Program-made: the position numbers and the translations under genes | In this document: positions 9,223 through 18,107 of the stretch, piece after piece | Layout of the letters: every line of letters starts with the position of its first letter | Position numbering within the stretch: position 1 is the first letter of the stretch | Notes under the pieces: generated by a model | Databases searched by the model: none | The model's input: the letters and a program-made list of their open reading frames with translations, nothing else | What the model was told of the DNA's origin: nothing | Assembly: GCF_000485595.1 (NCBI RefSeq) | Contig: NW_014577085.1 | Location: forward strand, 884,461 to 904,689 | Length of the DNA stretch: 20,229 nucleotides | Source: Priapulus caudatus | Taxonomy: Eukaryota; Priapulida; Priapulimorpha; Priapulimorphida; Priapulidae | Reading direction: 5' to 3'

Positions 9223-9335
9223 CTAGACAATCGGCAGCCCGCATCTCGCGCAAGGCGCGAAAAACGCAGCGTAGCGGCACACTAACATAACAATGCTGCA
9301 CTCATTGAATAGCAATTTTAACAGGTTTACTATAT
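9223..9335. repeat. 113-bp direct repeat, right copy
   Basis: Partner of 7377-7489. It is preceded by the palindromic word CCCTGTGCAGGG and GTTAACTAGA, which also occur inside the LTR at 1097-1118. It lies close to the truncated end of the gypsy protease at 9363. Confidence 0.85.
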
Positions 9336-9362
9336 AGCAAGTATGATAATATACTTAGTACC

Positions 9363-10699
9363 TTAGACATTAGTACCTAACATTCCAGGAACCGCTTCTC
9401 GCTTTTCACACACCTCAGCAGTGTCGTTCATGACGAGTATACCCACACAATGAAGGGTAACACCAGATACTTCAACTGGTAACACAGGAAGTCCGAGATA
9501 AGGAATTTCTAGTCCGTTAGCTGCTTTGAGAGCTAACCAGCTCTGTGTCTCTAGCACATGTAGTCTGAAATTATCCCTGTAGAAATTTTCAGATACTGTA
9601 GACACCTGTGATCCACTATCTATGAGGCATTTAACAGACTGTCCACCAATCTTAGCCAATACTACTGGTCTGCCACCAATAGTCTGTGAAATGAGGACAG
9701 ATTTCTCCTCCTGGCTGCCATGACAACCAGCTTGATGGTCATCAACACTCGTAGGAATGGACGCATTCACACTAGCTGCTCCACCGTTCGGCTCTAGATC
9801 AGCCTTCAGTTTCGCACAATCACGTTTGACGTGTCCATACCAATGGCAATAATAACAATTCACCTGTCGAATACCCTGTCCTGATCGACGACTATTGTTG
9901 TTACTATTGTAGTCCTGTGGTTTATGTATGGCTTTAAGGAGTTCCTGGTTTTGCTGTAGTAAAGCCGTCTGCTGTTGTTGGTTGCGCTTGATGAGTGACG
10001 TTAGGTTAGTCTGTTCCTCTCATAACATCTCTAACTCCTTAGCCATAGAGCTTTCCCGGTGTACACACTGATGGGTGACCTCAGCCTCTGCCACATGAGT
10101 CGATGCCGTGTTAGTAGGGTCCTCATCTTCCGCCCAAGACAGAGCTTCAGCACGTAAGTCCTTAAACGATATATCAGGAGCTTTCTTAATTTCCTTTCTT
10201 AGATCTCTCCTGAGAGCTTTGTCTCTGACCTTCTCAGTAAACCTGTTCCTTAGCATCTGGTCTTTGTTTGGTAAACAGTCTGGGTCTCTCTTAACAGCTC
10301 TCTCGGCCAGAACTATCAGGTTACCTGTTTACGATTGAAGAACAGATCAAGTATCTGTGTTGCACTCTTCTGTTCACCAAAGGCTGCCTCTAATATCTCA
10401 AAAAGTTCCCCCGGTTCCTCCACGTCAGCATCTCTCACTTCAGCCTTAGCTGAACCATCAAGATGCATACGCAGGAAATCTGTCGCTGCTGGACCTTGGA
10501 GTCCTTGACTGCGGATAGCTCTCCGTGCCTCAACTATCCAGTCATCAAGTTTCAACGAATCACCCTCGAAGGTAGATAGCTTGCGATGGGCATACACCAC
10601 TCTCACTGCTGGCGCTGGAGGCTGTTGTGGGGGATCAGCCTCATCCAGTCTAGCACGTAGCTGTTGTAGCTCCAGACGCAGGGCCTCAACTTCTGCCAT
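9363..10699 (-). pseudogene. Ty3/gypsy gag and protease, broken and truncated
   Basis: Gag forms the retrotransposon capsid and the protease matures it. From ATG at 10699 the protein starts MAEVEALRLELQQL, a coiled-coil-like N-terminus, followed by a gag segment with FEGDSLKLDDWI. Near 10320-10326 the frame breaks after NRKQ: a short deletion of roughly two dozen bases plus a shift, judged by comparison with related gag proteins. The other frame then carries RDPDCLPNKDQMLRNRF. An in-frame TGA follows at 10022-10020. Beyond it lie a Gln-rich linker, a CCHC zinc knuckle (CYYCHWYGHVKRDC, about 9858-9817) that binds RNA, and an aspartic protease with the active-site motif LIDSGSQVS. The frame stops at TAA 9365-9363, just after the GMLGTNV motif. 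Reverse transcriptase does not follow: the sequence moves into the 113-bp repeat. Confidence 0.87.
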
Positions 10700-10713
10700 A
10701 ATTCCTCAGTTCA

Positions 10714-10829
10714 GCTAGCCGCTTTGTAACCACACTATACCACCGCTGCCACCATTTATGTAACCTGACCACAGAAGACCAGATTACATATATAACGGAT
10801 GTATTTATTTAGTACACAAAGCGGCTAGC
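10714..10829 (-). other. Perfect 14-bp inverted repeat bracketing the primer site
   Basis: Plus-strand GCTAGCCGCTTTGT (10714-10727, gag leader) and ACAAAGCGGCTAGC (10816-10829, inside the LTR) are exact reverse complements. In the element's RNA they would form a stem whose 88-nt loop holds the LTR end and the primer binding site. Folding of this kind is common around retroelement primer sites. The role here is inferred. Confidence 0.7.
10740..10754 (-). promoter_or_regulatory. Primer binding site (tRNA-Leu type)
   Basis: The minus strand reads TGGTGGCAGCGGTGG four bases after the LTR end. This is complementary to the CCACCGCTGCCACCA 3' end of a eukaryotic leucine tRNA (AAG-type, recalled). 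The position between LTR and gag is that of the minus-strand DNA primer site. It supports the LTR and gag-start calls. Confidence 0.75.
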
Positions 10830-10943
10830 ACCTTCGGACAAGAATCAAAAAGCTGGCGCCATTCCCACAACCACGCTGCCTCGTTTTTCAGAATATTAGG
10901 AACGAGTGCAAAACTAGAACACTGAGAGGTGCTGCCCTCTACA
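10759..10943 (-). mobile_element. Ty3/gypsy 5' LTR, short (about 185 bp)
   Basis: On the minus strand it runs from TGTAGAGGGC to GGTTACA, with TG/CA ends, and contains AATAAA at 10809-10804. It is followed by a tRNA-Leu-type primer site and gag. There is no obvious TATA box. The right end (10943) is chosen by the TG rule and is not confirmed by a second LTR, which is absent from the window. It differs from the 592-bp LTR at 889-1480, so two gypsy families are present. Confidence 0.65.
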
Positions 10944-10967
10944 CTGATCAGATGTAACTAAACACAA

Positions 10968-11342
10968 TCATAAATTTTGGCACAGTACTGCCACATCATC
11001 AACAATACTATCCAATTCACCTTGAGTTAAATCTATGTTGCCAAGCCTCTCATCAATAGCCAACATATCATCGACGTCAAATGCATTTTTATAATCAATT
11101 CTAAGATCATTATTCCACTGAGTTTTAAGAGGTTTATATGAGACATCAGCCAAACTAACGGGATCCTCACAAATAGGATTAGCGTCAGATTCCAAAGTGA
11201 GCTGGTAACTTGAATTAAAACAAATTTGGACAGAGACAGCACTATGGGTATCAGATAAACATTTATCCAAAATATCAGTATGGAAATCAGTGATTTTTAG
11301 CAATAGAGTGGGAGATACCAGAACTGTGCTGTTGGTGGCCAA
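10968..11342 (-). pseudogene. Open fragment, possibly LINE endonuclease C-terminus
   Basis: This 124-codon frame contains DKCLSDTHSAVSVQI, which recalls the C-terminal SDH motif of the exonuclease/endonuclease/phosphatase domain of non-LTR retrotransposons. A segment with KPLKTQWNNDLRIDY follows, resembling linkers after that domain. The usual His is Thr (SDT), so either the identification or the activity is doubtful. No reverse transcriptase follows, and the frame ends at TAA near the LTR. Its start overlaps the end of the fragment at 11338-11909, which suggests a junction of two remnants near 11330. Confidence 0.3.
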
Positions 11343-11909
11343 GGCAGTGTGTTTGATGGGATGTCATCAATAGCAGATCGTAAATCATATGCTGATGCAT
11401 ACAGATCTCTCAAGCTTACTGGTTGCTGGGTATTGCAAGATTTTCCTTTTTTATTGCGTTTTCTTCCTTTTAGCGCATCACCAGCTTCCTTTGGTTGGCA
11501 CTCGCTACCTGTAACATCAGTGTCAGTTCCTGTATCTGTGTCAGTGTTAAAAATTGGACAGCTTCTTCAACCAGATCTTCTGCAGCAAGGCTATCTACAT
11601 ACACAAGTTCACTTTCATATTGCCTGCTTGGCTTTAGAAAGCACACTTGAGGGTATTTTTAAGCCTCTGCTTCAAGTTCCATGTCTTGTACCTTGCTGCA
11701 TCTTTGTTCTCAATATCACTCACAGTTTTGACAAATAACTTCTTTAATTTGGTCAAGCGGAGGATCTCTTTGTACCTGATCAGCTTGCTATCTATTACCT
11801 GTGAACAAAATGCGTCTAAACTCTTTGCATACAGTTCTACATTTTCTCCCTGTGGTAGTGGTCTCGTCAAGAACCGTGTGTATGATTGTGGCAACTGGCA
11901 TGGTAACAC
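11338..11909 (-). pseudogene. Degraded fragment of an uncharacterised invertebrate repeat family
   Basis: A 91-codon frame (11909-11634) with YTRFLTRPLPQGENVELYAK and a TWNLKQRLK motif is followed, after at least two frame changes, by a Ser/Thr/Asp-rich stretch. It then reads VSLRDLYASAYDLR and a SNTLPWPP motif. The order WNLKQRLK ... LRxLYxxAxxLR ... PWPPT recalls large uncharacterised protein families repeated in aquatic invertebrate genomes; that is memory, not a search. Upstream (11910-12080) the same frame is interrupted by stops. The plus-strand frame at 11349-11738 lies across it and is not a gene. Confidence 0.45.
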
Positions 11910-12079
11910 AGCTCAATGGCTACACAATCATGGTTTTCAATGTGGGTCAACAAATAGTGCGAGTAAGTTTACGGCGCCGTTCACTAGTTCACACCGAGTC
12001 TAAAACGTTTGGTTGTGTCTTCGTTGTAGTCCTGTTGTGTAGCTGTGTGGCAACGACAGATAATGCACACTTTGGGTAG

Positions 12080-12691
12080 GATATGAGAACTGCGGGATGT
12101 TGATGAAGGCCACAATGCAGAACTAGACCTCAGTATTTTTTCCCTTTGTAGCAGGCTCTGGTTTGTAGGCAGTGGGACTCGGGGATTGAACTTTTACCGG
12201 CAGATAAACAAAACAAAATAAAGCAAACAGTAGAAATTTGTATTTTGAATTAATCCTATATTACAAAAACAAATGGATTTGATTTGAATTTATTTTCTGT
12301 ATTTTTCTATTTACAAGTTCAACAAAATAGTACAAATAAATAAGTAAGTATAAACATAATTCAAATAATGTGAAACAGGTATAACATATGTCATTACATA
12401 ATTATAAATAAATAGAACAAAACCGTACAACATACTTGCGAATTTTCTTATGTAACATGTATAAATAAATTATAAATAAATAAATAACTCCTAGATCTAA
12501 GGAAATAAAAAAATATAGAGGCCGTCATCATAAGCTGAGCATGACTACTACTAGGATGGCGGCCTCAAGGGGAAAATCAAGCTTGTAATTTTTTACATAA
12601 AGGTGGGAGATAAAGATAATAATAATAATAATAACAGAATGTGTACTGTATAATAACGTACGTAACTTATGTTTAGTCTTACTCTCATTTT
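12080..12691. other. AT-rich noncoding spacer
   Basis: No gene. It contains many A/T runs, an (AAT)n microsatellite at 12616-12633, and a hairpin with arms GAGGCCGTCAT (12518-12528) and ATGGCGGCCTC (12556-12566), which pair at 10 of 11 positions around a 27-nt loop. Nothing else is recognised. Confidence 0.55.
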
Positions 12692-13440
12692 TAGCTCACC
12701 TTGATATCGTCAAGTTGAGCTATTGCCATGGGTCGTCGTCCGTCCGTCCGTCCGTCCGTCAACATTTGGTTTCGGTCAACGATAACTCAGGAACCGTTTG
12801 ACCCACATGTTTGAAATTGGGTGTAGTTGTTACTGCTATGCTCCCATATGGAACGTCCTATTTTGAAGCACACCAGTCGACGTACTTTCGAGCCACCCCA
12901 ATTTTTTTGGCAAAAACGGGAATTGCCATTATTCAGTTCAGGTTCAACGGATTTTGCTCATTTTTGGTATGTGAATGAATAAGGGCTTGGGGTTTTGATA
13001 TTTAAAAAAAAGTATGCAAATTAGGTAGGGTTTGGCAATTATATAGCATATTATATAAACACAAACAGTCTGTGGTGTCACACTCGTCTGGTTCGTTTTA
13101 CAAGATTTCATTGACAATATCTTTAATGCAAAATTGGTATTTCCTCTCCACTCTTCCGATAAAACGTCTATATTAGAGTAAAGATTTACAAAACATGTCG
13201 GAACGCAGCATAACCTATTTATTTCAAGCGCCATCGCTACAAAGCGGGTATAGCGCCATCTACGGTCACAAATTGTGATTCATTTTGGTTTATAAATTAT
13301 TATTGCGATATACAGATGGCAATCGTTTCTATAATGTACGTCGATGGTTGCTCAATTAAAACTGACTTCTTTTTACTTACTCATTTGTGTCCTTTTTTGT
13401 GGTGAGCTACAGTGTCATTGACACTTTCGTTTAGCTCACC
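12692..13440. mobile_element. Nonautonomous element with TAGCTCACC termini
   Basis: TAGCTCACC (12692-12700) is matched by the inverted GGTGAGCTA at 13401-13409, and a further TAGCTCACC at 13432-13440 makes the right end a near-palindrome with an inner AGTGTCATTGACACT. The left end carries its own subterminal hairpin (AGCTCACCTTGA ... TCAAGTTGAGCT, 12694-12722). It is followed by a (GTCC)n microsatellite (12738-12760) and a stretch familiar to me as a common invertebrate repeat (GAGCTATTGCCATGG ...). There is no transposase. I could not settle a target duplication, so the right end could be 13409 or 13440. Confidence 0.55.
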
Positions 13441-15464
13441 TTGACATCGTCCTTGTCGACATCGTCGACAACTTCATGACCTTGAATTGTCTTCAGGAGG
13501 AGTTCCTGCAGTTTGGTATACAACTTATATCCAGGCTGATCAAAACGATCCCGAATGGTAGAGGCAATCATATCAATACTTTCATAATAAATTTTCCGGT
13601 AGTGATCTTCGACAGTGTCAACAAATTCTGGCGGTGCATTACCAGTTTTGAAGCGTTTTGGTGCTTTGCGTTTTCTAGGGAGTGAAGGCTCATTGACGTC
13701 GAGTTTATCTTTTCTCTTGATTATCTTCTCCCAGAACAGTTTGAAGGAAGCATCGTTCCGTAGTGTTTCTAGGGGTTTGACTGTCATTTCTGCAACCAGT
13801 TGACCTTCGGCAGCTGATATATCTGCATGTTGCAGTGTTCGGCTCAGATTGTCAGTGTGAGAAAGTATCTGGTGTCCCAATAGCACGCCGAACATGTAGT
13901 CAAATTCCCTCATATGGGCAGATGCACCTCGAATTCGACCGCGCGTTTCAGCATCTGTGATATGGTCTAGCGATTCTTCAAAGCATTTCTGAAGAGCATC
14001 AAAGTTTTGTAGAATCGAATTCAAAGAATCGGCACGAACTGTCCAACGGGTTGGGCACAGCACTCTGATGCCGGTACTGTCATCTGCTAGTTCACCTTTC
14101 AATTTGTCAAAGATGGCATTTCGTTGAGGTGAGCGTTTGACTAGTTTTATGATCTCACGTGTTGTGTCCAATGCATCTCTCATCAATTTCATCTGCTTAA
14201 CAGTATCCGAACAGGCAAGATTCAACGCATGGCCATAGCAATGTGTATACAATGCTCTGTTTTCGACAGCACGAAGTTGCATAGTCACTCCGGATCTGGC
14301 CCCACTCATGGCACTGGCATCATCTTAGCACTGCCCTCTAACTTTTTATATAGAAAAATTTATCCGCAGCAGTACATCTTTGACAATAGATACTAGCGTA
14401 TCTGCTTCTGTGTTGTCGGTAACATACAGCCCAATGAAGTCTTCACGAACTGATAAATCGTCGGAAACCTACCGGAAACACAGTACAACCTGCTCCTTGT
14501 TTGCTACGTCTGTGGTTTCATCCATCATTATGGTGAAGTATTCCGCCGAATGGATGTTGTTGGCAATTTGACGTAAAACCTAAAAGCAATGTGTTGTTAT
14601 CACCAGGATGTGTGTATCATAATTGCATGATAATGAAACTCATAAGAACGCATGTAAGCTTTTAGCATGAGTTCATAACATTTAAAAAACATACCGGTAC
14701 ATTAAATGTTCATAAAATACACATAATAACAATAAGTCCACCAATGTCAAACATTTTCGTGAAAAATAGGTTCAGCTGATTTGATGTTATATTATTACTA
14801 TACGTAGTAAACTTACCTCCAGGGCCATTATTTGTAGCACTTCATTCTGTATGTCGGCGGACATGTACTTGTTGGTTTTTTTCTTCATCCAATCGAGGAC
14901 TCCTGGGCTATCCTCTCCTCGAAGCTTCAGTAGCTCGATAAAGTTTGAAAGCGTCTCATCTCTATGACCCCAAAGCGGGAGTGCTTGTTTGGCTAAGAAT
15001 CTGATATTGGACAATATCTTCAGTAACATTTCGCGATTGACGCGTTTTTCTTCTTCATGCACACTACTGAATTGTTCCCCGATGTCTTTGATTTTTACCA
15101 GTTCTACAGTAACAACAACCGACTCCTTATTGCATTTAGTTTTGGCGTGTTGTCTTATTTTCACAGATCCGTCTTTCCAATTTTTGAAGCCTGTCGTTAT
15201 GAACGATTGCTCGGCATTTCTTGGCGGAATTTTCTTCTCTTTGAAGGCCTTAACACAGTTGAAACATATACACGTTCATTTTGTTTGCTGTAGTGCAGCC
15301 ATGGCCACTTTTTAATCCAAGAGAGCTGGAACGCTTTTTTTTTCTTTTTTGGATCCGAATTCCTGAAACGGATTCCTGAAATCAGGCGATGGGTGGTGAG
15401 GTTTATCTCCAATTTCTGGAAAATTTTCCAACTTTACATTATCACTCAGCTTTGAGAGTGCCAT
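13431..15464 (-). pseudogene. ZMYM1/DUF4371-like hAT transposase gene, decayed and truncated
   Basis: The gene encodes a hAT-superfamily transposase relative with an N-terminal TTF-type zinc finger. The likely start is ATG 15464-15462 (MALSKLSDN). A FGSKK segment leads to FQLSWIKKWPWLHY and a finger part (ICFNCVKAFKEKK), then FKNWKDGS and a DUF4371-like region. A clean intron (14816-14580, GTAAGT...TTTTAG, phase 0) joins MALE to VLRQIANNIHSAEYF. After it come MMDETTDVANKEQ, RGQC, DDASAMSG, CYGHALNLACSD and CPTRWTVRADSL. Breaks: one-base frameshift in the A9 run at 15334-15342, a second near 15270 in the finger, and in-frame stops at 14471-14469 (TAG), 14348-14346 and 14327-14325 (TAA). The C-terminal hAT dimerisation domain is missing: the frame ends at TAA 13433-13431, inside a copy of the neighbouring element's terminal sequence. 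It is plainly nonfunctional as transposase. Confidence 0.85.
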
Positions 15465-16279
15465 GATAGTTGATATTTGGTAGCATTAAATTGATGACGA
15501 AAACAACTATAGAGTTATACCGTTGACATGCAAATAGGCTATATCCTGCACAATAAATTTTGCTGGCACAAGCACAAATCGCGTTCAAATCCAGAAATCA
15601 CAACCATACAGCTAGTCTATCCCAGACAAAATACATGTAGATATACCGAGTGTGAGTAGGGTTTAATCCTGGGAAGTAAAACCACCACGGGAATCCCGCG
15701 CCGTTAGCTTAGATAGCAAATTATCCGGATTATCTTTTTTAGATATTTAAAGTTTTGCGGGATATTTAGAAAAATTCTGGATATTTAGAAAAATTATTAC
15801 TGGAATATTTAGAAAATTCTGGATATTTAGAAATATAAAACGCATTTCTCAAATATTAAGGATTTTGTAAGGAATGAGTTTGTCTTTTTCTGTATGAAAT
15901 TTTTTTAATTAAATATTATTTTACATTTTTTTATAAATTTTATTAAATATATCTGTATGCGATTTTTTCGCACAACATCAAATATGTTTAAAAAAGACAT
16001 TACGTGAAATTACTGAGATATTTAGAAGAATTTGGGGATATTTATGAAAAAAAATACTGAGATATTTTAGAGATTTTTTGAGATATTCCCGGAAGGATAT
16101 TTAGGCCATTGTTCGAAGATATTTGTATGCTAAGCCATATCCGCGGCATTTAAAAGGTCTCTAAACAACTGGATCGGTTCCGGGCCCTGCAAACTAAACA
16201 CTGCTTCTCTGATTGCTAATTTTGTCACTTATTTATTTAATTTTTTATTATTTTTGGCTAATTTTATTTTATTTTAGAA
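15465..16279. repeat. Noncoding, with degenerate GATATTTAG repeats
   Basis: 15465-15720 shows nothing recognisable. From about 15740 to 15840 and again from 16010 to 16110, words such as GGATATTTAGAAAA and TGAGATATTTTAGA recur about ten times at irregular spacing, separated by an A/T-rich stretch. They look like a degenerate tandem repeat. There is no coding potential. Confidence 0.6.
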
Positions 16280-16317
16280 TTAGGGGTAGGGTTAGGATTA
16301 GGATTAGGGTTAGGGTT
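16280..16317 (+). repeat. Interstitial telomere-like TTAGGG tract
   Basis: About six variant units (TTAGGGG, TAGGG, TTAGGA, TTAGGA, TTAGGG, TTAGGG) follow one another in the G-rich orientation. TTAGGG is the common metazoan telomere unit. This short internal tract may be a double-strand-break repair scar or the A/T- or G-rich tail of a neighbouring retroelement. Confidence 0.75.
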
Positions 16318-16340
16318 ATGGTCTATATCAAAAACTATAT

Positions 16341-16420
16341 TCAGAAATGGCTCAATGGTAGAGCTTTCGCGTCGTGATGGTACGGTACCGTGTTCGAACC
16401 CCATAAAGGTTGTTTTTTTT
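16341..16420 (+). repeat. tRNA-derived SINE head or tRNA pseudogene
   Basis: TGGCTCAATGGTAGAGC (from 16348) reads like a tRNA D-arm and A box, and GTTCGAACC (16392-16400) is a B box 33 bp further on. A T run (16412-16420) follows and could terminate pol III. The anticodon stem and acceptor ends do not pair properly, so this is not a functional tRNA. A SINE head is the more likely reading. Confidence 0.6.
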
Positions 16421-17541
16421 TCCTTCTACTTCTGTATTTCGATCCTTGTATTTTTTATTTGTTTCTGCATTATTATTTGTTTCTGTATTTATTTAATTTG
16501 TTCTGTCAAAGGCGTTTTGTTCAATGTTCGGAATTAAACTATATTTCTTTATGTTTTGGCATTAATAAAATATGTCCTATTATATATTTGTCCTGTTATG
16601 TTCGGAAACTGACCAATCAGAGAAGAGAGCCGGTTGTTTAGTTTACAGAACTCTGAAACCGGGTCCGGTCGTTTGGACACTGCCGCATTAAAAACGTAAA
16701 TTGTGCACGTCTTCAACGTTATAACAACAGCTGTATCATGCATCCAATCCATTGCGCTCGTGCTGCACGTTATTTTGTTTGTGTTACCAAAGTTACTGTT
16801 AGTTACAACTTACAAGAACTTACAATCATCGCGCACGTGCCATACTCATGAGTCATAAGTCATAAGTCAAAAGTCATAAGCTTAAAGCGCCAAAATGAAG
16901 GCTGAACAATGAATACAGTGAAAAGTAAAAGAACGTTGTGACTTGTGAACAGACTTTACAGCCTTTACAGACTTTACGTGCAGTTACAACTTACAAGTTA
17001 CCAGTAGTCTAGTACCACTAGTTAAGAATCTTAGAAAATTAAGAGTTAGCACTTAAGAGTGTGCAAAATGCAAATAAATACAATTGAAAGTTTCAAAGTA
17101 TGTAAATGTTTTACACTTATTTTAAAATTTAAATTAAGTAATAATTTACAACAGGCAATGGCACGGCCAACCAACAGGATTCGATCCATACCATCACGGT
17201 ATCTTGCCAGTATCTTGAGTCTCTTGACAGTATCCTTCCCCACCCCACCGCCCCCACGATTCAGAATACCCAGCCAGAATACGGCCCGACGCGCTGACCC
17301 CGGGCAAAGCATGCTCCCTCAATATAACGCAACGGCATGCTACCTGCATAGAATCAGGAGTAGACGGGGAGCAGAGGAATGTGTGCGAGAGTTCTGGATC
17401 ATAAAATTTTATAGCTACAGGTGACCTGACCTCATCTGACCCTGGTCTCTGCTTATAGGGGCCTAGATTACACGTATATACATGATATATGTACCGGCCA
17501 AAAGACGGTATAAATTATTGAAAGATTTTGGTTACGAAAAT
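16421..17541. other. Noncoding region with short repeats
   Basis: Open frames under about 121 codons show no family features. Visible structure: AGTCATAA tandem words at 16851-16880; the same 15-base word GTTACAACTTACAAG at 16802-16816 and 16982-16996; and a C-rich run at about 17236-17258. Nothing else can be supported. Confidence 0.5.
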
Positions 17542-18064
17542 TTATGGCCTGAAAAAAGTGCCGCGGCAGTTCCGACGCCATTGCTTGTCACGTGCTAATT
17601 TTAAAAGCTTACCAAGCAAGTGATCGATTCTCCTATTCTGCTTTCTCTGGAAGTAGTCCTTTAAGAAGATTGTGGAATGCCTCGGTCTTCATATTCGTAT
17701 TTATGCCTGCACCTACTCGGAAACATAGCGCCCATTGCTCGACAAGCCTAACGTATGTATCGGAAAAATAATCGTAAAATCTTGGGTAGGTCTTCTTACA
17801 CCATGCGCAAAACTCTTGAAGTTGCTTTCGAAATTGGGTCTCGCTCGCTTCAAATTGCATGGTTTTGAGGGCAGCATATACTTCAGCCATGTCATCCTTT
17901 GCTGAAATGTGCGTCCTAAGCCCCCTTCGCCAATTTTTGTCGATATGCCATGCACAGATCAATTTCTTCTGTGGCTTGGGAAAATTGAGAACCCATGCTT
18001 TGTAAAAATTATTTCCATCACCTGACATGAATGCCCCATGACGGGGTTTCAGACATGCCAACAT
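17542..18064 (-). pseudogene. MULE-type transposase fragment
   Basis: The frame from 18064 carries FMSGDGNNFYKAW, LICAWHIDKNWRRGL, a region with EVYAALKTMQF, and VEQWALCF followed by GAGINTNMKTEAFHNLLKG. This arrangement matches the C-terminal part of the catalytic domain of Mutator-like (MULE/FAR1-like) transposases, in which the CxWHxxxNW-type and INTNMxxExxH motifs are conserved. The frame stops at TAG near 17633. A one-base shift around 17650 restores family-like sequence (RIDHLLGKLLKLARDK) as far as TAA 17544-17542. The N-terminal part, including the first catalytic Asp, is missing. Upstream of 18064 the frame runs into a G-rich structured stretch with no family likeness. Confidence 0.75.
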
Positions 18065-18107
18065 TCAATGAAGCCAAAGAGTAATAATTTCGAAATTCCT
18101 GGTTTTG

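Noticed and set aside
11349-11738. Plus-strand 129-codon frame
   Set aside because: It lies antisense to the degraded family at 11338-11909, which carries recognisable motifs.
3480-14471. In-frame TAA/TAG codons at positions where families have tyrosine (integrase 3482-3480; ZMYM1-like 14327-14325 and perhaps 14471-14469), as if the organism read TAA/TAG as Tyr
   Set aside because: Single-base decay from TAC or TAT explains each, frameshifts are present in the same genes, and intact frames elsewhere use TAT/TAC normally. The pseudogene explanation is simpler.
17160-17215. Possible second tRNA-like element on the minus strand (GGATCGAATCC resembles a B box)
   Set aside because: No D-arm or A box at the right distance, and no terminator.
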